Shown one piece after another: positions 1-26,465 of a stretch of 64,000 bases of DNA. Each line of letters starts with the position of its first letter. Within the stretch, counting starts at the first letter, position 1. Under the pieces are notes generated by a model. That model saw only the letters and a program-made list of their open reading frames with translations, made no database searches and was not told the origin of the DNA. Position numbers and translations under genes: made by a program. This DNA comes from Amorphochlora amoebiformis (taxonomy: Eukaryota > Cercozoa > Chlorarachniophyceae), in contig BAAHQB010000094.1 of the NCBI GenBank assembly GCA_054601695.1, positions 1 through 64,000 of the forward strand. Reading direction: 5' to 3'.

Positions 1-241
1 CTAACCCTAACCCTAACCCTAACCCTAACCCTAACCCTAACCCTAACCCTAACCCTAACCCTAACCCTAACCCTAACCCTAACCCTAACCCTAACCCTAA
101 CCCTAACCCTAACCCTAACCCTAACCCTAACCCTAACCCTAACCCTAACCCTAACCCTAACCCTAACCCTAACCCTAACCCTAACCCTAACCCTAACCCT
201 AACCCTAACCCTAACCCTAACCCTAACCCTAACCCTAACCC
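1..241. repeat. Telomere, canonical CCCTAA repeats
   Basis: About 40 uninterrupted copies of CCCTAA reading into the chromosome from base 1, so this is the C-rich strand of a TTAGGG-type telomere and the window starts at a chromosome end (or at the assembly's cut through it). The first variant base is at 242. Confidence 0.98.
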
Positions 242-970
242 GAACCCTAACCCTAACCCTAACCCTAACCCTAACCCTAACCCTACACCCTAACCCTAAC
301 CCGACACCCTAACCCTACACCCTAACCCTAACCCGACACCCTAACCCTAACCCTAACCCGACACCCTAACCCTAACCCTAACCCTAACCCGACACCCTAA
401 CCCTAACCCGACACCCTAACCCTAACCCGACACCCTAACCCTAACCCGACACCCTAACCCTAACCCTAACCCGACACCCTAACCCTAACCCTAACCCGAC
501 ACCCTAACCCTAACCCTAACCCGACACTCTAACCCTAACCCGACACCCTAACCCTAACCCGACACCCTAACCCGACACCCTAACCCGACACCCAAACCCG
601 ACACCCTAACCCTAACCCGACACCCTAACCCTTACCCGACACCCTAACCCGACACCCTAACCCTAACCCGACACCCTAACCCTAACCCGACACCCTAACC
701 CTAACCCGACACCCTAACCCTAACCCGACACCCTAACCCTAACCCGACACCCTAACCCTAACCCTAACCCGACACCCTAACCCTAACCCTAACCCTAACC
801 CGACCTCCTAACCCGAACCCTAACCCTAACCCGACACCCTAACCCTAACCCGACACCCTAACCCTAACCCGACACCCTAACCCTAACCCCAACCCGACAC
901 CCTAACCCGACACCCTAACCCTAACCCGACACCCTAACCCTAACCCTAACCCTAACCCTAACCCTAACCC
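242..970. repeat. Degenerate telomere-proximal repeats (CCCGACACCCTAA variants)
   Basis: CCCTAA units alternate with variant units reading CCCGACA or CCCTACA. The commonest higher-order unit is CCCTAACCCTAACCCGACA, with local changes such as CCCTTA and CCCCAA. The block ends in six clean CCCTAA units at about 930-970 and then switches abruptly to (TA)n. This is the usual pattern of old telomere sequence that telomerase no longer renews. Confidence 0.95.
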
Positions 971-1086
971 TATATATATAAAACTAGATATATATATTCT
1001 AGATAATAAATAATATAATTGATACATCTCAATATATATACTAGATGTATATATAAATTATATACATATATATATATATATATATC

Positions 1087-1119
<33 letters not shown>

Positions 1120-1455
1120 AGATATATATATTTATTATCAAATATATCATACAATGATAAATAATATATAGTTTATATGTGAATATACGATCATGATAGA
1201 TAGTGTTACATATATATATATATGTAATATTATGTATATGTATATATTTATATCATGATATAAATACATGTATTTATATTTTACAATATTACTATGATAC
1301 AACATGTATCATATATACTGTGCCATGATATATACATTTATGAATGCCCGATATATATTGATAATTATATATATTATAGGCTAGCTAATATATACTACTC
1401 TACAAAAACTAGATATACTGGTGTTACAGTGGTGTACGATGATTATCTAGATTAT

Positions 1456-1519
<64 letters not shown>

Positions 1520-2024
1520 TATCCATATATACTATGATATATAATATATTAACGATTATCATCTAGATCATAGGCATACACATGATACTGTATCATATAT
1601 CTAGTATACCACACACAATTACCACAGTATGCATGATATCTAGACTCTGTACATGATCATTTAATTTGATATGCGAAAGGCAAAACTGTACGTTATATTA
1701 TAGGACTAATATATACTGAGTTATAACATTGAGTGCAATGGATATGCCTATTTATATATATCTAAGTCAACGTACACGTACTTAGTACATTTACGCGCGC
1801 GCGCGCGGTACCTTGAATCTTACTCGTTACCTCGGTTGCTTGATTTCGACTCAAGATACTCAAGTCTAAGATTTTACATATACTAGATACGATATAGTGA
1901 CTATAGTGACTAGTGATTACTAGTAGAGATATCGTATTGCATCTTGCACTAGTGGTTAGAGTAGATGAGTCGATGATATTCTAGATATTGGCAAAAATTT
2001 ATTTATCATAAGTTCATCTATCGT
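971..2024. other. AT-rich subtelomeric spacer, no gene seen
   Basis: Very AT-rich unique sequence with (TA)n tracts (1064-1108, 1460-1515), many CTAGAT/CTAGTA motifs and one (CG)7-like stretch at 1795-1807. Short ORFs here are TA-repeat reading frames. It lies downstream of the PDX2 stop codon and probably holds that gene's 3' UTR and poly(A) region. Confidence 0.7.
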
Positions 2025-2844
2025 CTAGATCGTAGACTCTTTTTTGGGTTCTGTGGGTGGCTTTTTTTTGTTGTAGTGACTAGAGTGAGTGACCATATGA
2101 ATAAAGTATTGATGCCAGAGGTGGTCGTCTGTGAGCTCTGGGTGGAAACTCGTTGCCAGCAAAGGACCCTGCACACGTCAACACGTCAGAACGTCAATAA
2201 GCGTACATAATTCCTTATGTGACATTGTACGTAATCGAATACGACATCACTTATAACCAAAACCCACCGACGTCCCCAACTCAAAAACAGCCCTTGGAAC
2301 ACTTTAAACAAGTAACTAAGCAGAAATTGTGTCCAGGGTGTTATGTTTGTATGGGTCGTGAAAATGGTGTTAGGCTTGCATGTCTAGTATGCTTGTATGG
2401 GTCGTCAAAATTGTGCTATGCTTGTCTGAGTGGTGAAAATAGTGTTATGCTTGTGTGCGTCGTTAAGATGTTGTCATGGATGTTGTCATGGATGTTGTCA
2501 TGGATGTTGTCATGGATGTTGTCATGGATGTTGTCGTGGATGTTGTCATGGATGTTGTCATGGATGTTGCCATGGATGTTGTCATGGATGTTGTCATGGA
2601 TGTTGTCATGGATGTAGTATGCGCTGATGAAAGATTTGTGCTGTCTTCAAATGTACTTGGCGCACGGCCACAGGCATGGCCTTTTTGTCTTTATGGTCGA
2701 TCGTTGCGAGTACAGTGACCTCTTTGCCCACGTCCACAATCCCAGGAGCACGGATGAAAATGCCTACATGCTACACACACAAACACCACATTATATAATG
2801 CACACAAAAAGCACACACAACACACACACACAAACAACACAAAA

Positions 2845-2907
<63 letters not shown>

Positions 2908-2932
2908 TACATATTTATACGTATGTACATGA

Positions 2933-2965
<33 letters not shown>

Positions 2966-2970
2966 TATAT

Positions 2971-3046
<76 letters not shown>

Positions 3047-3085
3047 ACATAGATATGCATGTACATGAATGCATATACATACACG

Positions 3086-3136
<51 letters not shown>

Positions 3137-4850
3137 ATAGATATATTAAGATGTGCAACATATCTAAAAATGTAGTCTAATATTGTGACTTTATTTTTGT
3201 CGAGGGTGGTGTTGAGGTTGGTTTCAAAGCTCAAGTTTTGTCGTCCGAAGTAGTTGCGCTCGACACATATGTCCAACTTGCCCAAAAGAGCCTGCCCATG
3301 CTGTCATGTGCACCAGATAATTGTAAACAATGTGCACCAGATAACTGTAAACGATTTGCACAAGGTAACTGTAAACGGAGTGTACATTACACTGCTGAAT
3401 ACAAACTACACACGTCGCTCTTTGTACCCTCTACGTATGCGTTGTGCGTCTGTGTGTCAGCGAGATTGTATACTTATGCATCGTGTTCGCATTGTATACA
3501 TACCTTCTTCTGGTTTTTGGCATCCTTGGATATGAAAATCATTCCAGCACACGTGCCAAAGATGGGTCGATCCTCGGTGATCCATTTCTGGAGGGGAGTG
3601 ATCTGAACAACGCAAACACAGACGTGTACGCACGCCATACAAATCCTCAACACCACAAAAAACACATACAGGTGCACACTCTTGCTCGGGTTGTCTCCAA
3701 CACCACCGACACATACAGATGCATTCAGTAATGCTTAGGACCTCAACACCCCAAACACATACAGATGCATTCAGTCTTGCTTAGGACTTCAATACACTAA
3801 CACATACAGATGCATTCAGCCTTGCTTAGAATCTCAACACACAAACACATTCAGATGCATTCAGTCTTGCTTAGATCCTTTACAACAACAACACATATAG
3901 ATGCATTCAACAACCTTTACACCAACAACACATATAGATGCATTCAGTCTTGCTTAGGACCTCAACACACAAGCACATACAGATGCATTCAGTCTTGCTT
4001 TAGACCTCGACACCAACAATACATACAGACACACTCACTCTTGCTTAGGACCTCTACAACAACACATACAGATGCATTCAGTTTACCTCAACACCAACAC
4101 ATACAGATGCATTCAGTCTTGCTTAGGACCTCTGCACCACCAACACATACAGATGCATTCAGTCTACCTCAACACCAACACACAGATGCATTCAGTCTTG
4201 CTTAGGACGACCTCAACACCACAAACACACACAGATGCATTCAGCTTGCTGAGGACCTCAACACCACCAACACATACAAGTGCATTCAACACCACAAACA
4301 CATACAGATGCATTCAATCTTGCTCATAATGCTAGCGTTGTATTCTCAACCAGATTCCAGCGCTGTGCCACGAGTGATATGGTCGAACTCTCCCCCCCGG
4401 GAATTATGAGACCGTCTATATCCTCCTGAATACACCCATACCATAGCAACACAAAGTACACAATTCCAGGAATAAACCAATGAACCCAAGCAAAACATCG
4501 ATTCTCGGTAGCCCACATAAGTACATGCTCAAACCACACTACCCTAAACAACAACTCGTTACATTCTCAACCCACCAATAACACAACCACTCGCCCGGAC
4601 CAAGCACGCATCACACACTCATCGTCCAATCACATATGCATAAAACACGCATAAGACACATGACACATATTTCGACCAATGCCAATCAACATCCGAAAGC
4701 ACGCGCCCTTTTTTGCAGGGGGTTGGTCACCAGCTCGCTTGGGTTTCTGATCTCGACGGCTTGAATGTCGAGATTCTTCAGCACTCGAATGTGCTCAGCG
4801 AACGCACCTTGTAGCGCCAGCACCCCGATCTTCAGCGCTTTCGAACTCAT
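2025..4850 (-). CDS. PDX2: Pyridoxal 5'-phosphate synthase glutaminase subunit (PDX2/PdxT)
   Basis: Glutaminase of the two-subunit PLP synthase; it supplies ammonia from glutamine to PDX1 for de novo vitamin B6 synthesis. Six exons on the minus strand: 4850-4731, 4425-4351, 3602-3504, 3291-3190, 2770-2657, 2168-2025. All introns are phase 0, GT-AG, and the sum is 654 nt, giving 217 aa, close to the family's usual length. The N-terminus reads [20 protein letters not shown], followed by [13 protein letters not shown], the nucleophile elbow GTCAGM with the catalytic Cys, [24 protein letters not shown], and SFHPELT with the catalytic His and Glu. The start is the first ATG before the first family motif. 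It is divergent from the gene at 5138 and is the gene nearest the telomere, about 1 kb away. Introns carry minisatellites at 2467-2615, 3308-3380 and 3715-4325. Function is firm; exon ends are by eye. Confidence 0.94.
2467..2615. repeat. 12-bp minisatellite in PDX2 intron 5
   Basis: About 12 copies of GTTGTCATGGAT with three single-base variants. Open in several frames only because the unit is a multiple of three; it lies between the last two PDX2 exons and does not itself contain exon sequence. Confidence 0.9.
3715..4325. repeat. Minisatellite in PDX2 intron 2 (about 40-bp unit)
   Basis: About 14 imperfect copies of a unit containing ACACATACAGATGCATTCAG followed by TCTTGCTTAGGACCTCAACACC. 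Units vary in length by loss of the second half. No exon sequence was found in the unit. Confidence 0.85.
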
Positions 4851-5137
4851 ACCACACGCGTAAGCTTACGTCGTCCAAGCACAGGCGAAGCCAGAGGCAA
4901 GCTGGATGCAAGTTGGGTGCCGGAGACTACCCGAATGGTAAACATATGATATGATATAACCGAGGATATCTTAAATAGATATGCTTAAATATTTCGGAGT
5001 TGCCATAATCTGCTATAATTCGTGGTGACACGTGCTCGTGGATTCTCTTGAGTAATTGTCTGCCACTTGTGGCGACGGTGCCGGCTGACTCTAGGCTGAG
5101 GGATTTGAGTGTTGGTTGGGTGAGTGACGGAGTTGGA
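4851..5137. promoter_or_regulatory. Shared divergent 5' region of PDX2 and the 172-aa gene
   Basis: The 287 bp between two divergent start codons (PDX2 at 4850, minus; next gene at 5138, plus) must hold both 5' ends. It has ordinary mixed base composition without the (TA)n tracts that fill the introns. No TATA box or other core element is recognised with confidence. Confidence 0.5.
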
Positions 5138-6783
<1,646 letters not shown>

Positions 6784-6870
6784 ATCCTAAGGTTACCATT
6801 CGGGAACACAAAGCCTTAAATAAACTCTTGCGGAATTTGAAATTGCATTTGTTTCATAGGCATAACGGCC

Positions 6871-7626
6871 ATGCAGCAAATCTCCGACCGCAGGGGCCCG
6901 CTGCGCACAAATGACCAACAGCTAGGTCAAGGCCAGCTAGACCAAGCCCAAGCACTGTTCCAAGGCCAAGCCCAAGGCCAAGCCCAAGGCCAAGCCCAAG
7001 GCCAAGCCCAAGGCCAAGCCCAAGGCCAAGCCCAAGGCCAAGCCCAAGGCCAAGCCCAAGGCCAAGGCCAAGCCCAAGGCCAAGCCCAAGGCCAAGGCCA
7101 AGCCCAAGCCCAAGCCCAAGGCCAAGCCCAAGCCCAAGCTCAAGCCCAAGCCCAAGCCCAAGGCCAAGCTAAATCCCACAAAGCCAGAGGCCAAAGTAAA
7201 GGCCTCGGCGAGGGTGCTGAGAGGGAGGGTGAAGGGCAGTCGGGTGCAGGGAAGATTGGCATGGTATATGCTACTACGGGGACTACGAGCGCGAGCATGT
7301 CCAGTTCCGGGAGTAGCAGGTCCATTCAGACGTCTGCCATCCCGATTCCCACCCTGGATAGCCCACGTGCGTCGGATTTCGAGGTTGAGATGTCCATTTC
7401 AAATGTGGCAAATAGTGAGATCGGGACTCAGGGCAATACTCTGGTAGACTCCAAATCCGGTGCTGCTAATTCGGGCGCCAGGGTGATGCGGGATGTTGGG
7501 GATGTTGTCGGGGATGCCGGGGATGTTGTCGGGGATGTCGGCGATCGGTCTGGGAATAGGGCCGAGGGTAGGGCTCGATGGGCTCAAATCGGGGCTCGAA
7601 GGAGCATCCGCAAGAGGTCAGCCTAA
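6871..7626 (+). CDS. Gln/Gly/Ala-repeat ORF, possible first exon of the DUF1997 gene
   Basis: Open frame of 251 codons from an ATG. Residues about 27-105 are a GQAQ repeat built on the 12-bp unit GGCCAAGCCCAA. A Ser/Thr-rich stretch follows, then [14 protein letters not shown] and a basic end. No known domain. A donor GTAGGG after base 7567 would give a 697-nt exon ending in phase 1, which is what the first DUF1997 exon at 8323 needs, so this may be the N-terminal exon of that gene rather than a separate one. Against this, the leader does not look like a plastid transit peptide. It may instead be a chance frame over a repeat. Confidence 0.4.
   Translation: MQQISDRRGPLRTNDQQLGQGQLDQAQALFQGQAQGQAQGQAQGQAQGQAQGQAQGQAQGQAQGQGQAQGQAQGQGQAQAQAQGQAQAQAQAQAQAQGQAKSHKARGQSKGLGEGAEREGEGQSGAGKIGMVYATTGTTSASMSSSGSSRSIQTSAIPIPTLDSPRASDFEVEMSISNVANSEIGTQGNTLVDSKSGAANSGARVMRDVGDVVGDAGDVVGDVGDRSGNRAEGRARWAQIGARRSIRKRSA
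6953..7172. repeat. GGCCAAGCCCAA minisatellite
   Basis: Units of 6 and 12 bp built from GGCCAA and GCCCAA, about 18 long units, keeping a Gln-Gly/Gln-Ala reading frame throughout. Confidence 0.9.
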
Positions 7627-7827
7627 CTCTCATTCCTCGAACAGAATCCACATTACCCAGAAAACTCGATCATAGAACCGGACTAGGAAACTCGAACCGC
7701 GTCTCAGGAGTATCAGTTGTGACACGGCTTACGCGACGATACGTGTCACGCGACGATACGTGTGTCACGGTCGGGGAATGCTGCAAGGCTCTCAAGCGTC
7801 AACGCTGAACATAGACCAACCGCTTGA

Positions 7828-8030
7828 CCAACATCAACATCAACATCAACATCAACATCAACATCAACACCAACATCAACATCAACATCAACATCAACAT
7901 CAACATCAACATCAACATCAACATCAACATCAACATCAACATCGACATCAACATCAACATCAACATCAACATCAACATCAACATCAACATCAACATCAAC
8001 ATCAACATCAACATCAACATCAACATCGAC
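7828..8030. repeat. (CAACAT)n hexanucleotide array
   Basis: About 33 copies of CAACAT with three point variants (CACCAA, two CATCGA). All six frames are open or nearly so (QHQH, NINI, DVDV, MLML), so no coding claim is made. It lies in the probable intron ahead of the first DUF1997 exon. Confidence 0.95.
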
Positions 8031-8322
8031 ACACGCGCCCAACGCGAAACACCCGCAGATCTTCTTAACCAAAACACAAACCACTTGTCAACACTAATCA
8101 ACCCCCACACCAACCAAACCAATGGAATCACAAAATAAGCAACGCAAACACTCGCAACGCTCTAATGGCATTCGCTTTTCCCTCTCTTCTTTTGGGGCTG
8201 CCTTTCCGCTTTTGCCTTTTGCCATTTGCCTTTTGCCTCTTACCTATTGTCTCTTACCTATGAGTTTTGAGTTTTGAGTTTTGGGTTTTGGGTTGAGTTT
8301 TGGGTTTTGTTTGATTGCGCAG

Positions 8323-13987
<5,665 letters not shown>

Positions 13988-15070
13988 TCGAGATAGGAGA
14001 CCAAGGTTAAAACTATCAAATCACGCACAGAATTCGCATGATATCGACACGAGATGTATCGAATATCTAACGTCTCCAGAGTAAGTTGACACAAAAATAT
14101 TTACCCATAATCCTTCCATCCCGCTCCTTGAATCATCCTCCAGACCGTGTTACTACTGCTTAAATCCATGCTCCACCGTGTTACTAGTGCTTAAGTCCAT
14201 GCTCTATCGTGTTACTAGTGCTTGAATTCATGCTCTACCGTGTTACTAGTGCTTAAATCCATGCTCTATCGTGTTACTAGTGCTTGAATTCATGCTCTAC
14301 CGTGTTACTAGTGCTGAAATCCATGCTCTATCGTGTTACTACCGCTTGAATTCATGCTCTACCGTGTTACTAGTGCTGAAATCCATGCTCTATCGTGTTA
14401 CTACCGCTTGAATTCATGCTCTACCGTGTTACTAGTGCTTAAATCCATGCTCTATCGTGTTACTAGTGCTTAAATTCATGCTCTACCGTTACTAGTGCTG
14501 AAATCCATGCTCTACTGTCTCACGACTGCTCTACCGTGTTACTAGTGCTTAAATCTATGATCTACCGTGTTGTTACCACTGCTTAAATCCATGATCTACG
14601 CTCTCATCCTCCACGTCATACTACGGCTAAACTCTACGCACTGTCAACAATAGTTACACACTATCACCATATCTGTCTACGCACTATCAGCATACCTACG
14701 AATTATCAGCATACCTACGAATTATCAACATACATTCGCAGTATCAACATACCTACGCCCTACCAACATACCTACGCCCTATCAACATACCTAAGCCCTA
14801 TCAACATACTAGACATACCTACGCAGTTGAACGTATCTACGAATTCTCGATATAGCTACGCTACTATCAATACAGCTACGCTACGCACTATCAATGCAGC
14901 TACGCTGCGCACTATCGTTCCCGGTGGTTGCAATCCCATGCTCTCAACCGTTTTAGTAGTGCAAGATTACAACAATCCCATCATGCTTGCTGCTGCCAAC
15001 CGTTGTGCTACTCGACAAACTCCAATTAACCACCAAACCATACATCTCATCTATACACTTGTGCAAATAT

Positions 15071-15103
<33 letters not shown>

Positions 15104-15110
15104 GTATGTC

Positions 15111-15161
<51 letters not shown>

Positions 15162-15219
15162 TATATATATGTCTATGTATATGTATGTATGTATTGTATA
15201 TACACAATATATATATATA

Positions 15220-15259
<40 letters not shown>

Positions 15260-16035
15260 TATATTATATACTCTTTGCTACATATAGATGTTCGTGCATG
15301 CGTATTTCTCCAGTAGATACATCTAGTACATACATGTACACGTTTTCATTGAGCATCAAAGAAAAACAATGTTTATTTGTTTTAACTCAGGTTCGTGGAG
15401 CTGTAGGATTTGTGCTTGAATACTCCAGTGTTCAGAATATACAGATAAATCGAGAGCCTGTGGCGAACAACTAGCACGTAACTTCCTTCAACTGTGCGTG
15501 GACTACTAGACTAATCCTAGTAATCTAGTAATGGATGCGACCCATGCAACTTAAAAAAATGAAAAAAAAAAATGGTCAATGGGTATATCCAGCCTGAAAC
15601 TCAGTGACATACACCCAGGAAACAATCTCGAAATCAGAAGATTTGTGTACTCATTCTAGTCATTTCTACATTTGAAAGTTTGTCAACCTGTATTAGTCAG
15701 TTCCACAAAGTCTACCCATAGGCTATATCATCTAGATCATGATCTCAGATTCATCGTGAATCTAGATCTAGTAGAATCGCGACCAGTTATACACAATCAT
15801 TAGCTAGCTTCAGCCCTATTTTGACCACTTCAGACATTCTAGCTGATAACTTCATTTACATGTACAAGATGTATGCTAATCCTTTAATCCTGCATAATTG
15901 TAGGAAAAATTCGAATATTACTAGTATTAATTCATCTGAAATTTGATCATGGTCTTGCAATTGGTTTCTGGTTGCCAAGTGAGTGTCGACTGCATCCTGT
16001 CCGAAAAGTTGTCTTCACGGTCACGATCACCTAGA
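13988..16035. other. Convergent spacer between DUF1997 and glycosyltransferase-like genes
   Basis: Contains a 31-bp minisatellite at about 14130-14600 (CGTGTTACTAGTGCTTAAATCC plus ATGCTCTAC, about 14 copies), a shorter ACTATCAACATACCTACG repeat at 14630-14900, a (TA)n block at 15068-15260, and from 15480 to 15960 unique AT-rich sequence with ATCTAGATCTAGTAG motifs. One possible two-exon gene is listed separately. Confidence 0.6.
14938..15474 (+). CDS. Possible small two-exon gene (68 aa), unknown
   Basis: Exon 14938-15060 from an ATG ([20 protein letters not shown]) and exon 15391-15474 after a good acceptor TTTAACTCAG, ending [19 protein letters not shown] then TAG. Both borders are phase 0. 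No family match. The opposite strand of the first exon is also open, so this is weak. Confidence 0.28.
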
Positions 16036-22195
<6,160 letters not shown>

Positions 22196-22323
22196 GCAAT
22201 GCTGCGCTTTTCTCAGCCAATCCAGCGTACGCCCGACCTCATAATTTCAAACTTTCAAATTGTGTTAGAGGGTTGCACGGACACGTGCAAGGTACAGGTG
22301 GCACGTGTTCGGTGTCTCCAACA
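22196..22323. promoter_or_regulatory. 128-bp divergent 5' region (glycosyltransferase-like / TACO1)
   Basis: Lies between the minus start at 22195 and the plus start at 22324. Contains GGACACGTGCAAGG and GGCACGTGTTC, two CACGTG-core motifs of the kind bound by bHLH/bZIP factors. No TA repeats. Promoter role is inferred from position. Confidence 0.45.
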
Positions 22324-23107
22324 ATGCGGGCAGGACTTGGTGTGTTGGGACTCAACTTGGGAGGGCTGAGAGGTACGATAGTCGGAGTGAGCATAAGTGG
22401 GATGGGTGCATTACGAGCTCCAGTCGAAGTCCACATGATATGCAAGCGCTCCTGGGTTTCACACGAACAAAAAAGGACTTTCGCGGGACACAGCAAGTGG
22501 AATAACATTCGGTCAGCAACAACGATATATAGATTACATACAACCCAACCCATATCTCACACTCTGTTCATACTCCCGCAACACATACAGTGCACATCAA
22601 ACACATACAGCAACCCGTACATGTACATGTACGCACATGCATGGCTACAAGTCGAACACATACACACGTCTGATAGACACCCGTGCCTCATGGACGCGAC
22701 ATTTCGAACGGAAGACCCAAACACGCTCACATTCCAACGCACATCAATGGAAGCCTAATGCATTGCCGCATTAACAGCACAACACGATGCTACAATCCCT
22801 TTATTGGAGCTTATGTATACGTGTATGTATACAACGGCATATGGTCAGGTATCGCAAGGCAGCACAAGATGGGGCTATGTTATTGTACATGTACATGTAC
22901 ATGTTATGTGTATATGATATATACAACGGCATGGTGACCGTGGTCAGGCATCGCAAGGCAGCACAAGATGGGGCTAAGATGAAAAGGATAAGCAAGATGT
23001 CAATGGCTATTACTAACGCTGCTAGGCATGCAGCTTCGGAGGACGACGCTAGGCTCAAGAGTTTGATCCTAGAATCAAAGTATGAACGTACATGTACATG
23101 TATGTGC

Positions 23108-23162
<55 letters not shown>

Positions 23163-23168
23163 TTATAT

Positions 23169-23201
<33 letters not shown>

Positions 23202-23209
23202 GTCTATAT

Positions 23210-23243
<34 letters not shown>

Positions 23244-23628
23244 CATATATCAATGTATATATATATATATACATATAGTATATGTATACAAATTGGTTAT
23301 ATACACATGTCTCGTAGAAAGGTGGAGAGATGTTATGACTCATGAGGCGAGGTGTGGGTACCACGCTTCTCTTACTTGACTAGCCTTAAAAACACTATTC
23401 CTCGTACAGAGGGCCAGCCACTAGCTAGACTACCTTCGGACGCTCTTCTTTCTCTCTCTTCCCTCTCTTTGCTCTCTTCTCCTCTAAATCCACACACTCT
23501 CTCCTCTCTCTATCTCTCCTCTCTTCATGTATATCTCGTATCTCTCTATCTCTGTCTCCTCTATCTCTATCTCTCTCTCCTCTCTCCAACTCCTCTCTCT
23601 CTCTCTCTCTATACATATATATATATAT

Positions 23629-23666
<38 letters not shown>

Positions 23667-24030
23667 CTGTCGATAAATCTATCCAGTTCTCTCTCCCTCT
23701 TCTCTCTCTGTCTCTCTCCCTCTTCTCTCTCTATCTCTCTCTCTCGCTCCTCTGATTATCTCCACTCTCTATATGTCTCTCCTCTCTTCTCTCTCTCTCT
23801 CTTTCTCCCATCCCCATTTCTATGGATCTCTCGTTTCGTCTCTCTCTTTCTTTCTCTCGTCCCTATCTCTATATATGTCTCGTTTCGTCTCTCTCTTTCT
23901 TTCTCTCGTCCCTATCTCTGTATCTCTCGTTTTGTCCCTCTCTTTCTTTCTCTCGTCCCTATCTCTATATCTCTCGTCTCGTCTCGTCTCTCTCTTTCTC
24001 TCCTCTCTAATTCAATTTCTCTGTCCTCCC

Positions 24031-24069
<39 letters not shown>

Positions 24070-24087
24070 TGTATATATACATATATG

Positions 24088-24182
<95 letters not shown>

Positions 24183-24198
24183 TATATATATATATAAA

Positions 24199-24238
<40 letters not shown>

Positions 24239-24615
24239 CCTCTCTCTCTATCCCTATTTCTCTGTCTCCTCTCTATCTTTCTCTCGTGCCCTCTTTCTCT
24301 CTCTCTCTCTTCCTTCCCTTTCCTCTTCTTTAACACTCTCTCTTTCTCACACAATTCTCCCGTCGCGTTTAGGATCCGTGGGAGCATGTGTATTGGCGTT
24401 GTAACTAAGTTACAACGCGTCGTCAGTGATCTTAACATGCACTAGGCTTGAGAGTAGCTGGAAGTCCTGTCTTATGGTGTAGATAACGCACATAGGCTTG
24501 AGAGTAGCTGGAAGTCCTGTCTTATGGTGTAGATAACGCACATAGGGTTGTATGCTGTAGATAACACCAAAGCTATCTGCCCTTACACCACTTACTGTTT
24601 CGATATATGTATATA

Positions 24616-24700
<85 letters not shown>

Positions 24701-24795
24701 ACATTTATGCACATACATATAAAATATATACATATAAATGGATGCGTGTGTGAGTATGTGTGTGAGTAAATATATTTTTAAATCAAAAGTACAGA

Positions 24796-24831
<36 letters not shown>

Positions 24832-26224
24832 CATATATATATAGATACATATATATATATATATATACATATAGCACGTATTGAACATAGAAAGCACATG
24901 TATTGAACATGGAATCCACACGTATTCGTAGACGAATGGGGGTGCCTAGGGACGTGATTCAAAAGGCAGTCGACAAAGGCTTGAGAAATGACAAGGATAC
25001 CGACCAACACATGGTCCTCATTTTACAACTTCCATACAATATTGCATTGTTGTATGTTGCTGAGACGGGACATTCGGGTTAGGTGATACGCATGTAGCAA
25101 ATAGATGTGTTTTTATGTGTGTGGTCCAGTCGTTGACGTACGAGGGTTTCGGACCTGAGGGGGTAGCGGTGATTGTGGAAACCATCACGGACAACAAGAA
25201 CCGCACCATTGCCGAGGTGCGCCACATCTTCGACAAGAACGGCGGCAACATGGTGAGAAGTACGATACACATGTTGATGATAAACTGCCCGCTTTGGATG
25301 TTGATGGGTTGCATGCAATGGCATGTGTATGGATATGTATGGGCAGTCGGGCAAGGTGTCGTGGATCTTCAAGCGCATGGCGAAAATAGAGGTCAAGTCT
25401 ACTAGGATAACTTCTTTGCGTACTCTAATACATTCTTTGCGTACTCTAATATATTCAGAGCGTTGTCTAACATATTCTTTGTGTACTAGCATATTGTTTG
25501 CATAGCCGGCCTAAGGCAGTGTACTCGTGCATGCTCAGGTTCCGCTCCAAGGCTCGACCGGGTCTCTTACATCGCCGACCTCGAGCGTGTCCGATATGCT
25601 GGAAGACGACGTGCTCGAAACGTCGCTCAATGCCGGGGCTGAGGTCGACAGCATCCTCCTTCGTTCTCATCAACACACACACACACACCTCGTAAACACA
25701 CACACTATACCTCATCGCCGCAAACATCTCATAAGCACACGCCACACACACAATACCGCATGAAGTATAATACACCCACCAATTTGCAAACACGAAACTC
25801 GGCATCTTATTCGTATAAATGAATCCCTGTACAAGCAAGAAGCATACCGCCTCAGGATGTGGAGAGCGATCTTGACGCTGGGGTTTGTAACGTGCTGTGC
25901 CAAATCCAGAATATAAAGGTGGAATTGCACCAACCTCCAAAAACACGTTTAGTTGAATGAGCCTGCCTCATATCCAAGTGCATATGGTGATGGAGATATA
26001 TCTCTATCTGTAGGAGGTGCAAGGCGCACTCGAGAAAGCGTCGGGTCTCGACCTCACGGCCGAATTTGTAACCATACCTACAACTACAGGTTACTATATA
26101 CCTGTGTCTGTTCGTAACTTTGTCACATGTGTGTTGATGTGAATATATTTGTAATTAAATGTGTGGATAATTGATATGTAGGTATGTACATGTGTTTTAA
26201 ACATTTATTCATATGAGTATATAT

Positions 26225-26275
<51 letters not shown>

Positions 26276-26305
26276 ATAATAGTATTAATTTATTATACAT
26301 AAAGC

Positions 26306-26348
<43 letters not shown>

Positions 26349-26408
26349 ATAATATTAATTATATTATACATAAAGCAGGTATATATATATATATATATAT
26401 ATATGTAC

Positions 26409-26465
<57 letters not shown>

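Noticed and set aside
2219-2718. Plus-strand ORFs of 65-132 codons over the 12-bp minisatellite ([16 protein letters not shown])
   Set aside because: Repeat translations inside PDX2 intron 5; the minus-strand PDX2 exons on either side are unambiguous.
7746-8138. ORFs of about 100 codons reading QHQHQH, NINININ, DVDVDV and MLMLML
   Set aside because: All come from the (CAACAT)n array, whose hexamer unit keeps several frames open at once; no flanking domain.
14953-15060. Minus-strand exon-like frame [18 protein letters not shown]
   Set aside because: No partner exon on the minus strand; the downstream gene on that strand ends at 16036 and starts at 22195, so it would have to be a separate unsupported gene.
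23425-24010. ORFs rich in SLSLSL or RERERE
   Set aside because: They translate the TCTC polypyrimidine tract of TACO1 intron 2.
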